64,000 bases of DNA from Bacillota bacterium (lineage in GTDB: Bacteria; Bacillota; Clostridia; Lachnospirales; Lachnospiraceae), in NCBI GenBank assembly GCA_023414875.1, contig JAEZMV010000001.1, positions 1-64,000 on the forward strand, written 5' to 3'. Below, piece after piece: positions 46,271 to 55,733 of this stretch; within the stretch, counting starts at the first letter, position 1, and the number at the start of each line of letters is the position of its first letter. Both the position numbers and the translations under genes were made by a program. The notes under the pieces are model-generated. The model did no database searches, had not been told where the DNA came from, and worked only from the letters and a program-made list of their open reading frames with translations.

Positions 46271-46390
46271 CAAAAATGTGTTTAATGCTTTACATATTCA
46301 CAGCCTGCAAGCAGAAATTCGAACGGAATATAAACTTCCTGACTATTCTCTTGCTTGCCAAACTTTTTAATTATGAAAGGAGAAGTATTT

Positions 46391-47767
46391 ATGTCAAAAA
46401 AAATTCCACACAGACTTTATCTCACTGAGGAACAGATGCCAAAGCAATGGTACAATTTAAGAGCTGATATGAAGGAACTTCCTGCTCCCATCTTGAATCC
46501 GGGAACTCTTCAGCCTGCCCGGGTTGAGGAATTGTATCCTGTTTTCTGCGAACAGCTAGCCCAGCAAGAAATGGACAACACAACAAGATATATTGATATT
46601 CCTGAAGAAATCCAGGATTTCTACAAAATGTATCGCCCATCACCGTTAATTCGTGCCTTTAATTTAGAAAAGGCGCTCGGAACACCGGCAAAAATCTATT
46701 ACAAATTCGAGGGAAATAACACCTCCGGCAGCCACAAGCTAAACTCCGCCATTGCTCAGGCTTACTATGCTAAGGAACAGGGTCTTACAGGCCTCACTAC
46801 AGAAACCGGTGCTGGCCAATGGGGTACCGCTTTAGCAGAGGCTTGTTCATATTATAAACTGCCTCTTACTGTATTCATGGTAAAGGTATCTTATGAGCAG
46901 AAGCCTTTCCGTAAATCCGTAATGCAAACCTTTGGCGCAGATATCATCGCAAGTCCTAGCGATACAACCCAGGTTGGTAAAATGATCCTGGAAAAGGATC
47001 CCACCACAGGTGGAAGCCTCGGATGCGCAATCTCAGAGGCAATTGAAAAGGCTGTTTCCACACCTGGTTACCGCTACGTTCTTGGCTCCGTTTTAAATCA
47101 GGTTCTATTGCATCAATCCATCATTGGTTTAGAGTCAAAGATGGCAATGGAAATGCTGGATGAATACCCTGACATCGTAATCGGCTGCGCCGGCGGCGGT
47201 TCTAACCTAGGCGGTTTAATTGCACCTTTTATGCAGGATAAACTAATCGGCAAAGCCAATCCTAAAATCATAGCAGTAGAACCGGCCTCCTGCCCTTCCT
47301 TTACCAGAGGTAAATATGCGTATGACTTCTGCGATACCGGCAGGGTTACTCCTCTTGCAAAAATGTATACCCTCGGTAGCAGTTTCATGCCATCCGCAAA
47401 CCATGCAGGTGGTTTAAGGTATCATGGCATGTCCCCGATTCTTTCAAAGCTTTATCATGATGGCTACATGGAAGCAATCTCTGTAGAGCAAACTAAGGTA
47501 TTTGAAGCTGCTGTGTTCTTTGCGAAACAGGAAACCATACTTCCAGCACCGGAATCCGCTCATGCAATACGAACAGCCATTGATGAAGCATTAAAATGTA
47601 AGGAAACCGGCGAGGCAAAGACCATCCTCTTCGGCCTTACCGGAACCGGTTACTTTGATATGACTGCATATAATGCATATTTAAATGGAAGCATGACAGA
47701 TTATATTCCAACTGATGAGGATCTTCAAAAGGGCTTTGATGAACTGCCAAAGGTTCCGGAAGCTTAA
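46391..47767 (+). CDS. trpB: TrpB2-type tryptophan synthase beta subunit-like enzyme
   Basis: This PLP enzyme is the TrpB2 form, which can make tryptophan from indole and serine. The 458-residue protein has the PLP lysine in NTSGSHKLNSAIAQ, ETGAGQWGTALAEA and the phosphate-binding GCAGGGSNLGG, and is longer than classical TrpB1. I chose the ATG at 46391 with GAAAGGAGA upstream. No trpA or other trp genes are adjacent, so it may serve indole salvage. Control by the tryptophan T-box supports a role in Trp supply. Confidence 0.93.
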   Translation: MSKKIPHRLYLTEEQMPKQWYNLRADMKELPAPILNPGTLQPARVEELYPVFCEQLAQQEMDNTTRYIDIPEEIQDFYKMYRPSPLIRAFNLEKALGTPAKIYYKFEGNNTSGSHKLNSAIAQAYYAKEQGLTGLTTETGAGQWGTALAEACSYYKLPLTVFMVKVSYEQKPFRKSVMQTFGADIIASPSDTTQVGKMILEKDPTTGGSLGCAISEAIEKAVSTPGYRYVLGSVLNQVLLHQSIIGLESKMAMEMLDEYPDIVIGCAGGGSNLGGLIAPFMQDKLIGKANPKIIAVEPASCPSFTRGKYAYDFCDTGRVTPLAKMYTLGSSFMPSANHAGGLRYHGMSPILSKLYHDGYMEAISVEQTKVFEAAVFFAKQETILPAPESAHAIRTAIDEALKCKETGEAKTILFGLTGTGYFDMTAYNAYLNGSMTDYIPTDEDLQKGFDELPKVPEA

Positions 47768-47802
47768 GTATCACTTCAATAATAATACCTGATTAAAAAA
47801 GA

Positions 47803-47832
47803 AAGCCTTTTATTAAAGGCTCTCTTTTTTTT
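47803..47832 (+). terminator. Intrinsic terminator after trpB
   Basis: AGCCTTT and AAAGGCT form a short stem around TATT, followed by CTCTTTTTTTT. It ends the T-box/trpB transcript. Confidence 0.85.
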
Positions 47833-47865
47833 ATCAACTTTGACTAATACCATAAAATTCAGTAT

Positions 47866-49083
47866 TTAACGGCTGCTTATTTTATTATGTTTTCGCTTAT
47901 TAATAACAGCGTACACAAAACCCAGAACCACGGTCCAAATTATGATATAGACTCCACACCAAATCAATCCGGCGTGCAAGCCTGCTCCAGAAGCTATCAT
48001 ACCGAACAGTCCAAAGCAAATAATACCGTACAAATTTTGTGACAGTGCTATTACGGAGTGAACGGTCGATCTTCCTTCATCTTCAATATTCTGCTGGATA
48101 TAGTCCTCCTGTAATACCTCTCCTGAAGACATAATCATAAAATAAAGTCCATACAGCCACATAATATTTATATGTTTGACCAATCCTGCTATCACTAGAA
48201 ATAAGGCCGCAATCAAGCACATAAAACTAATATTATACACTTTTTCTTTGATACGAAAAATCTTTTCAATGCTCCTTCTTAACCAACCGGCAACAAAACC
48301 ACCAATTGCCATCAAAATAAAGCGAATGGCCGTCCATATACCGATTAAGCCTATTGACAAACCATAATCTTGTGCTATCAGCTGATCATATTCATCTAAT
48401 ACGCCCGCTGTTGTGATAACAATCAACGTTAATAGAGAAAACAAAAAGATTTTCTTATTTCTAAACAAGAATGATAAGGCATTTCTCAAAGTATCCTTAT
48501 CTTGCACTTCAGGTTGCTCAGACAAATTATCTTTATACAGATTGACTTCCTTCATTGCAAGGGCAATACCGGCTGTTATCAAACTGCTGCCTACGGATAA
48601 TCCTAATGCCAACTCGAATCCGAACTTCATTCCAATGAAGCCTCCTAAAAGAGAGGAAAAAAGATTACTGATACCTGAAACAAAACGGCCCCTGCCCAGT
48701 ATAAGGTCGAACCGTTCTTCTTGCCCCTCTACCTTCAAGGAATCATATAGCAGGGCCTCCTCAGCTCCCGATTGTAGCGAACTGCTTATCCCCCAGAGAA
48801 TAAAGCCTACTGCATAAAGTATAAATCCTTCCGAAAAAATCCAAACCAGGAAACAGGAGGCTTTTAATAGACCTCCAAGAAACATTAAGTTTCTCCGGCT
48901 CCAGTGATCAGCAATCACCCCGGTAGGTATCTCCAGCAGCACTGCCGGTACCGACCATATAGCCAATAACATTGATATGTGAGCCAGCGATAATCCTTTG
49001 TTATCAAACATAAGTTGATATAGCGGATAAATCGGCATTAAATCCTTAAACATCTGATATAAATAAAACTTTTTAATATTCAT
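47866..49083 (-). CDS. MFS transporter, probable drug exporter
   Basis: The 405-residue protein has 12 probable hydrophobic segments and an MFS motif A region ATGVIADHWSRRN-like (PTGVIADHWSRRNLMFLG) after helix 2. It resembles the multidrug exporters of clostridia. I chose the ATG at 49083, with GGAGG 5 nt upstream; the ten preceding codons lack a site. A 9-codon ORF with a strong ribosome site lies 75 bp upstream and may be a leader peptide. The substrate is unknown. Confidence 0.9.
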   Translation of the reverse strand: MNIKKFYLYQMFKDLMPIYPLYQLMFDNKGLSLAHISMLLAIWSVPAVLLEIPTGVIADHWSRRNLMFLGGLLKASCFLVWIFSEGFILYAVGFILWGISSSLQSGAEEALLYDSLKVEGQEERFDLILGRGRFVSGISNLFSSLLGGFIGMKFGFELALGLSVGSSLITAGIALAMKEVNLYKDNLSEQPEVQDKDTLRNALSFLFRNKKIFLFSLLTLIVITTAGVLDEYDQLIAQDYGLSIGLIGIWTAIRFILMAIGGFVAGWLRRSIEKIFRIKEKVYNISFMCLIAALFLVIAGLVKHINIMWLYGLYFMIMSSGEVLQEDYIQQNIEDEGRSTVHSVIALSQNLYGIICFGLFGMIASGAGLHAGLIWCGVYIIIWTVVLGFVYAVINKRKHNKISSR

Positions 49084-49157
49084 TGCATCCTCCATAGTTA
49101 TATAATCTATCAAACCAAATGATGTTATATCTATGGTGGTCCTCGGTAAGCAAGGCG

Positions 49158-49187
49158 TTACTGGCCTGTATCATTCCACAATCTCAC
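49158..49187 (-). CDS. Putative leader peptide upstream of the MFS gene
   Basis: On the minus strand AGGAGG lies 8 nt before a GTG that opens a 9-codon ORF, MRLWNDTGQ, ending TAA. The spacing is near-ideal and the ORF begins with a short basic stretch. Such tiny ORFs upstream of drug-exporter or resistance genes often control them by ribosome stalling. A -10-like TATAAT is at 49227-49232 with a weak -35. The role here is unproved. Confidence 0.5.
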   Translation of the reverse strand: MRLWNDTGQ

Positions 49188-49268
49188 TGCATTCACCTCC
49201 TACATGATTTATTTCTTAATATCAACATTATATTTCATATTCTAACATACTTTTCCATTATGGCAAGC

Positions 49269-50657
49269 CTAAATATGGCTTTTTTCTCTTTGCAATCCAT
49301 TCAGACGCCTTAGCTCTGCCATCAGAAAGCAGGCTGTTATCAGAAATGCTGCTCCATCCGATATCGGTGCTGCAAACAGAATGCCCTTTAGGCCAAATAC
49401 CTTTGACATAATTAAGATTGACGGTATCAATATCAACACCTGCCTGGTCAATGTAAGCAACAGTGAAATCTTTGGTCTGCCGACTGCCTGAAAATACAAG
49501 GAACCGATTATCTGCGCTCCAATCGTAGGAAGAAGTAGTAGCCAGATACCAATCGCCATGGTTCCGAATTCACGAAACTCCTTTTCCGGTCCAAAGACTC
49601 CAATCAGAGCATCAGGAAATAATCTGGTTGCAGTAAAGCCTATTACAGCAACGACAGTTGCAGTAAGGATTGCTTTCCCAAGTGTCTCTTTTATTCGGTG
49701 ATAATTATTCGCACCTCTGTTATAACCAATAATCGGTTGAGCTCCATGGCTAATACCAATGGTAGGAAGCACCAGAAGCTGCTGGAGACTATTAATTGCT
49801 CCCATCCCCCCGATTGCGACATCTCCTCCATAATGACCCAGTCGATTGTTTAAGATTAAACTAAGAATACTTCCGCTGATTTGATTAGCGAAGGAGGGCA
49901 GCCCAGCCATAATCGTTTTGCTTACCAAATTGCCTTTTATCACCATATTCCTTAGTCTTAACTTCATATTACTTCTCTTTGAGACAAAGTATAGAATACC
50001 CCATAACGCGGATAAACCCTGCCCACCGATTGTTGCCAGTGCTGCCCCGGTCATTCCCATATCGAAGATGAAGATAAATACATAATCAAAGATAACATTA
50101 AAGCCTGCACCGATAAACATGGATATCATTGCTGATTTAGGACTACCATCCGCCCTCATAAAATGATTTAGCCCAACAGCCGGTCCCTGCAATACAGAAG
50201 CGTATAGAATAATCCTCATATATTCTACTGCATAGGGCATACTTTCATCACTTGCACCAAACAGCTTAAGCAGACTCTCTAAATTAAGTAGCGCGACCAC
50301 CATAAAAATAAATGAAGTAATGAATATCATTGCAACCGAATTACCTAATAACTTTTCTGCTCCATCCCGGTCTTTTTCTCCCAGTCGGATGGAAAATAGA
50401 GAAGCTCCGCCCGCGCCAAACATTAATGCTAGGCCCATCATAATCATCATAATAGGAAAAGATATTGTTAGGGCTGTAAGACCCAAGGTTTCTAATCCCT
50501 TAGCATTTCCTATAAATATCCGGTCAACAATATTATATAGAGCGTTTACCAGCATGCCTATTGTGGCCGGAATAGAAAACTCTATCAATAATGCCCCCAC
50601 TCCTTTAGTTCCAAGCCTATCTTGAGTATGTTTATAGGTTCTATTGTCTTCTGTCAT
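49269..50657 (-). CDS. MATE-family multidrug efflux transporter
   Basis: The 462-residue protein has 12 probable transmembrane segments and the repeated MATE pattern; ALYNIVDRIFIGNAKGLETLGL is typical of helix 1, and VGLNHFMRADGSPKSAMISMFIGAGFN (in part) of the first repeat. It exports drugs or metabolites using a cation gradient. I chose the ATG at 50657, four nt after AGGAAA; the longer reading lacks a site. It lies divergent from rpoD with a pyrimidine-rich stretch between. Confidence 0.92.
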   Translation of the reverse strand: MTEDNRTYKHTQDRLGTKGVGALLIEFSIPATIGMLVNALYNIVDRIFIGNAKGLETLGLTALTISFPIMMIMMGLALMFGAGGASLFSIRLGEKDRDGAEKLLGNSVAMIFITSFIFMVVALLNLESLLKLFGASDESMPYAVEYMRIILYASVLQGPAVGLNHFMRADGSPKSAMISMFIGAGFNVIFDYVFIFIFDMGMTGAALATIGGQGLSALWGILYFVSKRSNMKLRLRNMVIKGNLVSKTIMAGLPSFANQISGSILSLILNNRLGHYGGDVAIGGMGAINSLQQLLVLPTIGISHGAQPIIGYNRGANNYHRIKETLGKAILTATVVAVIGFTATRLFPDALIGVFGPEKEFREFGTMAIGIWLLLLPTIGAQIIGSLYFQAVGRPKISLLLTLTRQVLILIPSILIMSKVFGLKGILFAAPISDGAAFLITACFLMAELRRLNGLQREKSHI

Positions 50658-50696
50658 AAGATTTCCTTTCTTATCTAAGATGTATGTTCCAAGCAA

Positions 50697-50815
50697 AAAT
50701 ACAATAATAACTTTTCTTTTTTCTGTTTCTTTCCCTGTTTCCTCTCTCTAATTCTTTTCCCTATATCTTTCTCTGTTTCTTCTATTTATCTTTAGCTTAT
50801 TAATCCATAATCGTT
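50697..50815. other. Polypyrimidine tract
   Basis: From about 50712 to 50800 the plus strand is almost wholly C and T, in a TTTCTTTTT/CTGTTTC-like pattern. It lies upstream of the MATE gene on its 5' side. I see no ORF in it; it may be a transcript leader or a repeat remnant. Confidence 0.45.
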
Positions 50816-51085
50816 ATCATAAACCATTTTTAACAAGTTATCCATCCTTAATCATATTTTAACTAATAAAATTTCTTTATATAAATTTTTGAGTAAATTC
50901 TTTGAGTAATATATTCCACGTCCGGTTGATGACGGGAATAACATTGGTTACTGTTTACTTTATTGAAATTGTCTTATATCCTGCGGCTGCCTTTGAAACA
51001 CCATATTTGTAACACATATATTAAAATCCAACTTTCTGAAATAATTCTTTTATTATTTCATGTTTCTTTCTTATTAGTAATATGA

Positions 51086-51091
51086 TATAAT
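51086..51091 (+). promoter_or_regulatory. Probable -10 element of the rpoD promoter
   Basis: TATAAT preceded by TATG gives an extended -10. A clear -35 is not present at the proper distance. It lies 44 bp before the rpoD start. Confidence 0.5.
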
Positions 51092-51134
51092 GTTGGTTAG
51101 TGCAATTTTCGAATCCCAAGATGGAGGAAACAAA

Positions 51135-52256
51135 ATGAACGACCAACCTACACATGATATATTGGAGGACAAGTTCCGCGAGCTAATCACTTATGCTAAT
51201 CGACAAAAGGGAATTATAGAGGCAGAAAAGGTAAATACTCTTATTAGTGAATTGAATTTAGATAATAATCAAATCGATAAAATTTATGAAAGATTGGAAG
51301 CTTATAATATTGTAGTATTAAGTGCCAGTGAAGAAGAGCCAAGTGAAGAGCTATTATTGGAGCTTGAGGAGGATACTGAGGATGCTCAATCTGAGGTAGA
51401 AGCCTTAACAAATTCCTCATATACCATGTCAGATGATCCTGTTCATCTCTATCTGAAGGAAATCGGTAACTATCCTCTTCTTTCGATGGCGGATGAAGTT
51501 GAATTGGCTAAAAAAATAATCGATGGGGACGATACAGCAAAACAGATGCTGGCAGAATCTAATCTTCGTCTTGTAGTTAGTATTGCAAAACGTTATGTCG
51601 GTAGAGGATTATCCTTTTTGGATCTTATACAGGAAGGCAATCTTGGCTTAATAAAAGCAGTAGAAAAATTTGATTATACAAAGGGATATAAGTTCAGTAC
51701 CTATGCGACCTGGTGGATTCGTCAGGCAATTACCAGATCAATCGCCGATCAGTCCCGAACGATTCGTATTCCCGTACATATGTCTGAAGTTATCAATAAA
51801 ACCTATCGCGTTTCAAGAAATCTGCTTCAGGATCTCGGAAGGGAACCTACCGAGCAGGAGTTGGCAGATGCTATGAATATACCACTTGATAAGGTAAGAG
51901 AAATTTTAAAGGTTTCAGCTGATCCAATTTCTCTAGATACCCCTATTGGTGAAGAGGATGACAGTCATCTGGGCGATTTTATACGTGACGATACCGTAAT
52001 GGGTCCGGAGGAAGCCGCTTCCTACTCCATTCTAAAGGATCAGATCACCCGTCTTCTTGATACATTAACTGATCGCGAGCAACGAGTATTGATTCTACGC
52101 TTTGGATTAAAAGACGGACGTAGCCGCACCCTGGAGGAAGTAGGTAAGGAGTTTAATGTAACCAGAGAACGTATTCGTCAGATTGAAGCAAAGGCATTAA
52201 GAAAATTAAGACACCCCAGCCGTGCGAAAATGCTGAAGGGTTATGAGATTATCTAA
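51135..52256 (+). CDS. rpoD: RNA polymerase primary sigma factor (RpoD/SigA)
   Basis: The 373-residue protein has sigma regions 1.2-2 with DPVHLYLKEIGNYPLLS, the region 2 core FLDLIQEGNLGLIKAVEKFDYTKGYKFSTYATWWIRQAI (in part), region 3 and the region 4 HTH EQRVLILRFGLKDG then VTRERIRQIEAKALRKL. The length is that of the SigA family. I chose the ATG at 51135, 7 nt after GGAGG. The usual dnaG is not upstream; a MATE gene is, divergently. It is followed by plsC. Confidence 0.95.
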   Translation: MNDQPTHDILEDKFRELITYANRQKGIIEAEKVNTLISELNLDNNQIDKIYERLEAYNIVVLSASEEEPSEELLLELEEDTEDAQSEVEALTNSSYTMSDDPVHLYLKEIGNYPLLSMADEVELAKKIIDGDDTAKQMLAESNLRLVVSIAKRYVGRGLSFLDLIQEGNLGLIKAVEKFDYTKGYKFSTYATWWIRQAITRSIADQSRTIRIPVHMSEVINKTYRVSRNLLQDLGREPTEQELADAMNIPLDKVREILKVSADPISLDTPIGEEDDSHLGDFIRDDTVMGPEEAASYSILKDQITRLLDTLTDREQRVLILRFGLKDGRSRTLEEVGKEFNVTRERIRQIEAKALRKLRHPSRAKMLKGYEII

Positions 52257-52319
52257 TCAGATGTGACTCCATAATGTACCTAAGATAACGTAGGTTAATT
52301 TAGTGGAAGGGAGAAAATT

Positions 52320-53033
52320 ATGAAAAGAATTATCTTAATGGCTATTCGCAGCTTTTTCAGTTTACCTTATTGGCTTTTTAGAATATTTCAACTATGTAAT
52401 GTCGAAAAATATGATAAAGATACCCGTTATGCCTTTCTTCATAAAATTACACCCATAGCAATCCGCAGGGGAAGGATTAAGATAGACTGCCATGGCCTTG
52501 AAAACCTTCCAAAGGAAACCGGATATGTCATATTTCCAAACCATCAAGGGCTGTTTGATGCTTTGGCATTTCTAGAAACTCACAAGCGACCCTTTGTAAC
52601 AGTAATGAAGAAGGAAGTAAAAGATACCTTTTTACTGAAGCAAATCATTCAGATGCTGCAGGCGGAAGTCATCGACCGTGAAGACATCAGACAATCTATG
52701 CAGGTAATCATGAACATGACCAAGAGAGTTAAAGAGGGTGAAAACTTCATTATTTTTGCAGAAGGCACCCGTTCCCGAAATGGTAATCAATTGCTGGAGT
52801 TTAAGGGAGGCAGTTTCAAAAGTGCAACTAATGCAAGATGTCCTATTGTACCGGTAGCACTTATTGATTCCTTTAAAGCGTTTGACACTCATTCCATTAA
52901 AAAATTAACAGTACAGATACATTATCTGCCACCTTTATATTATGAGGATTATAAGGACATGAAATCAACTGAAATAGCAGAGCTTGTTGCCTCGAGAATT
53001 CAGCAGACCATCAGGGAAAACGAACGAACTTAA
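52320..53033 (+). CDS. plsC: PlsC-type lysophospholipid acyltransferase
   Basis: The enzyme puts the second acyl chain on lysophosphatidic acid. The 237-residue protein has the NHQGLFD (H-x4-D) catalytic motif, then FAEGTRSRNG, both typical of PlsC. The ATG follows AAGGGAGAAAATT. It lies 63 bp after rpoD and is probably in its transcript. A terminator follows. Confidence 0.93.
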   Translation: MKRIILMAIRSFFSLPYWLFRIFQLCNVEKYDKDTRYAFLHKITPIAIRRGRIKIDCHGLENLPKETGYVIFPNHQGLFDALAFLETHKRPFVTVMKKEVKDTFLLKQIIQMLQAEVIDREDIRQSMQVIMNMTKRVKEGENFIIFAEGTRSRNGNQLLEFKGGSFKSATNARCPIVPVALIDSFKAFDTHSIKKLTVQIHYLPPLYYEDYKDMKSTEIAELVASRIQQTIRENERT

Positions 53034-53058
53034 CGTTACATCTAATACAAAGACGCTT

Positions 53059-53112
53059 AGCTGTTTACTACGTATGAATATTCAATGATACGTAGTAAAG
53101 CAGCTATTTTTT
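53059..53112 (+). terminator. Intrinsic terminator after plsC
   Basis: AGCTGTTTACTACGTAT and ATACGTAGTAAAGCAGCT pair (one bulge), followed by ATTTTTT. A strong terminator for the rpoD-plsC transcript. Confidence 0.9.
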
Positions 53113-53323
53113 ATTACTAGCTAAACATTTTTTTCAATATATGTATAATATTAACTATTTTAGCATATCATTAATTTATATTTCATTTTTATTAACATTC
53201 TTTGCATATATATCCACTATATTCCATACTCCATGCGTAAGCCAAATTAGTTGATTTCTCATAAATAATAAGCTATAATAGCTTGTGCCGTGCTAAGTCA
53301 AACTGTTTAGAAGGTGAAAAGGA

Positions 53324-54538
53324 ATGCATAAAACCAAACAGACCTTAATATCTATGATAGTTTTTTTTACTGTATTTTGTCTGACCGTAATAATTAATAT
53401 ACAAATCCCTTTTAGTACCACGAGAGGAAATAACTCCAAAGCGGAAGACGTTATTATTGCACAACCCAACGCTTTGGCTGAAGATACTAATGAATCTACT
53501 GAGGATATATCGATTCAATCATCAGAAGAAATAACCCAATTTTCTTTCTCTGAGCCTCTCGTTGAGCCGCAAGAGCAAATTATGCTTCCGGCGGAGGACG
53601 AAATCTCTGAACCACCCAAAGCACTTTATGCCAATATCGGTATCTCTATTGCCAATTCCTATGTAAAAGTTCGAAAAGAGGCCTCCACCGAAAGTGAGGT
53701 TCTTGGTAAGCTTTATAAGGATTCTGCGGTTGAAGTATTGGAAACTAAGGGTGATTGGTATTATGTTGAGTCCGGACACGTAAAAGGATATGTTACCACA
53801 GAATACATTAAAACCGGCATCCCTGATGATGAATTAATTGAAAAGTATGGTGTTAAAAGTATCGTTGTAGCTGTAGATGGGCTAAATGTCAGAATTGATC
53901 CCTCTACCGAAGCAAAGAAACTAACCTGCGTCTACATGAATGAAACCTATCCCGTGCTTGAAACAAAAGATGATTGGGTTAAGATTGAAATTCCGGATGA
54001 GGGTATCAGCGGTTACGTAAAAACAGAGTTTACAGAAATTATTGTAGATTTTAAAAAGGCAATCACCAAAGAAGAGGAAGAGAAGCTACAACAAATTGAA
54101 GAGGAAAACCGCATCAAGAAGGAAACTCAGATACAATATGACGGAGGTGTCAGTTATTCTCAGACCGATTTAAAATTACTGGCATGTCTGATACACTCTG
54201 AAGCAGGAACACAATGTTACGAAGGCAAATTAGCCGTAGCGAATGTCGTATTAAACCGGGTAAAATCCTCTAAATATCCGGATACGATTAAATCGGTAGT
54301 TTATCAATCCGGACAGTTTTCAGTTGCTTCCAGCGGTTCTTTACAAAAACAGCTAGATAATTATAGCAGTTATAGTTCTAAGTCTCAGCTATTATCAATA
54401 AAAGCTGCAAAAGAAGCTCTGGAAGGAGCTAATAATATCGGCTCCCGCATGTATTTTCATTCCTATAAGGCTGCATCCAGAAAAGGCTATGACAAAAAAT
54501 CTAATGCCTTAAAAATTGAAGATCATTTATTTTGGTAA
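53324..54538 (+). CDS. SH3-SleB cell-wall hydrolase
   Basis: The 404-residue secreted protein has an N-terminal signal/anchor (about 8-30), an acidic linker, two SH3b domains (NSYVKVRKEASTESEVLGKLY and VDGLNVRIDPSTEAKKL, in part), a charged linker, and a C-terminal SleB/Hydrolase_2 domain with LLACLIHSEAGTQCYEGKLAVANVVLNRVKSS (in part) and the conserved Glu. SleB-type enzymes are spore-cortex or cell-wall lytic transglycosylases. The SH3 pair resembles that of the NlpC/P60 protein at 25.6-26.8 kb. The ATG follows AAGGTGAAAAGGA. Confidence 0.93.
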   Translation: MHKTKQTLISMIVFFTVFCLTVIINIQIPFSTTRGNNSKAEDVIIAQPNALAEDTNESTEDISIQSSEEITQFSFSEPLVEPQEQIMLPAEDEISEPPKALYANIGISIANSYVKVRKEASTESEVLGKLYKDSAVEVLETKGDWYYVESGHVKGYVTTEYIKTGIPDDELIEKYGVKSIVVAVDGLNVRIDPSTEAKKLTCVYMNETYPVLETKDDWVKIEIPDEGISGYVKTEFTEIIVDFKKAITKEEEEKLQQIEEENRIKKETQIQYDGGVSYSQTDLKLLACLIHSEAGTQCYEGKLAVANVVLNRVKSSKYPDTIKSVVYQSGQFSVASSGSLQKQLDNYSSYSSKSQLLSIKAAKEALEGANNIGSRMYFHSYKAASRKGYDKKSNALKIEDHLFW

Positions 54539-54571
54539 TTTATTGTTTCATACAATTAGGTATATGAAAAT

Positions 54572-54622
54572 AGGTTGTTGCAAAACTAAATGTTAGTTAG
54601 TTAAGCAACAACCTATTTTATA
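54572..54622 (+). terminator. Intrinsic terminator after the SleB gene
   Basis: AGGTTGTTGC and GCAACAACCT form a 10-bp stem around a 23-nt loop, followed by ATTTTATAT. It ends the SleB transcript. Confidence 0.8.
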
Positions 54623-54709
54623 TATAACGATGTTAGAAGCCAAAAAGAGCATTTCACTGTTTCAAGATAAGAATACATTTTATGCAACCTTTGTGGCTTG
54701 TTTTTCTAT

Positions 54710-55285
54710 TTAATTAATTTTTGTTTTAGCTATTTTATTATGAAGCAGCTCCAAAATTTTCGTAGACTCCACTCCCTTTATTACGGTGTATAATAAAAAT
54801 GTATTAATCGGTAACATTATCAGCTCCTTTGGGACTCTGGTAGAAAGCAGAACAAAGTAATTTACACCATTTAGAATAGAGAGCCAGTAGGTATTAAGAA
54901 GAATACCGATCAATATCATCCATATTGCATTTACAAGAAATACTCTTACTAAACTTAGAGGTTTTTTGTAAAGAAGAACTCCATACAGAAGCCCTGTCAG
55001 CATTCCGGAAAGAGTAAATCCAAAGAAAAAGGGTCCCTTTGGGCTTATGATAAAGGTCAAAAGATCTGTAACCGCTCCAAATATAACTCCAACCACAGGA
55101 CCAAACAGATAATAAACAAATTCATTTGGTAAAAAGGTAAAGCTAATTTTAATGTCTTCACTCAGCATAATTGAAAAACTGCCTATAACAATAGAAATGG
55201 CACAAAACATTCCGATTAGGGTTAGGCATCTTAGATTCTTCAATTCCTTTGAGGACGAAATAAATAATTCTTTAATTTTACGCAT
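54710..55285 (-). CDS. folT: ECF transporter S component, folate type
   Basis: The 191-residue membrane protein has about six hydrophobic segments, with MFCAISIVIGSFSIM, LPNEFVYYLFGPVVGVIFG and KGPFFFGFTLSGML typical of folate-type S components. I chose the ATG at 55285, 9 nt after AAAGGAGG. Folate specificity rests on the THF riboswitch upstream. No EcfAT module is in the window. Confidence 0.93.
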   Translation of the reverse strand: MRKIKELFISSSKELKNLRCLTLIGMFCAISIVIGSFSIMLSEDIKISFTFLPNEFVYYLFGPVVGVIFGAVTDLLTFIISPKGPFFFGFTLSGMLTGLLYGVLLYKKPLSLVRVFLVNAIWMILIGILLNTYWLSILNGVNYFVLLSTRVPKELIMLPINTFLLYTVIKGVESTKILELLHNKIAKTKIN

Positions 55286-55435
55286 AAAAAAATACCTCCT
55301 TTGCAGACCTTTTACTACAATAAGAGATAAAATCAAATAGTAATATTAAATTAACGTATTCAAGAATTACCAAAGCTATAAGTAATAGCACATAGCAACC
55401 TCTTTACGTATGAAATATTATCTGATTCCCTAAAT

Positions 55436-55535
55436 GTAGCAGCGGGATGCGAACCATGCACCGCAAGTTTCCTTTTCGTCCGGCTGACAACTCCCTGTTC
55501 AACCAGCACTTAACGCGCATGCTTCTACTCTGCTC
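55436..55535 (-). promoter_or_regulatory. Tetrahydrofolate (THF) riboswitch
   Basis: The minus strand reads GAGTAGAAGCATGCGCGTTA, AGTGCTGGTTGAACAGGGAG, and GCGGTGCATGGTTCGCATCC then CGCTGC, with an ACGAAAAGGAAAC loop. These match the conserved THF riboswitch strings and order. folT follows on the same strand, so folate should repress it. Confidence 0.92.
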
Positions 55536-55614
55536 TTAAATTTTTTGTACACTTAGTATAACACAAGTTATTCATTTTGCAAGGATATTTATTAAAAATT
55601 TTATCTTTTATTTT

Positions 55615-55670
55615 GGTTAGGGTGCGAATCCATGTTGATAGTAGACGTTTTGACACCCTAACCTTATTTT
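55615..55670 (+). other. Inverted repeat between uppP and folT
   Basis: GGTTAGGGTG (55615-55624) and CACCCTAACC (55654-55663) form a perfect 10-bp stem with a 29-nt loop. On the plus strand TTATTTT follows, as in a terminator, but no plus-strand gene precedes it. On the minus strand it lies between uppP and the THF riboswitch. Confidence 0.55.
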
Positions 55671-55733
55671 GTAAAACTCTTGATAAAATTTGGTTTATTT
55701 TTGGACTGCTGTGCAGGTCTAGTGACCTCCGAT

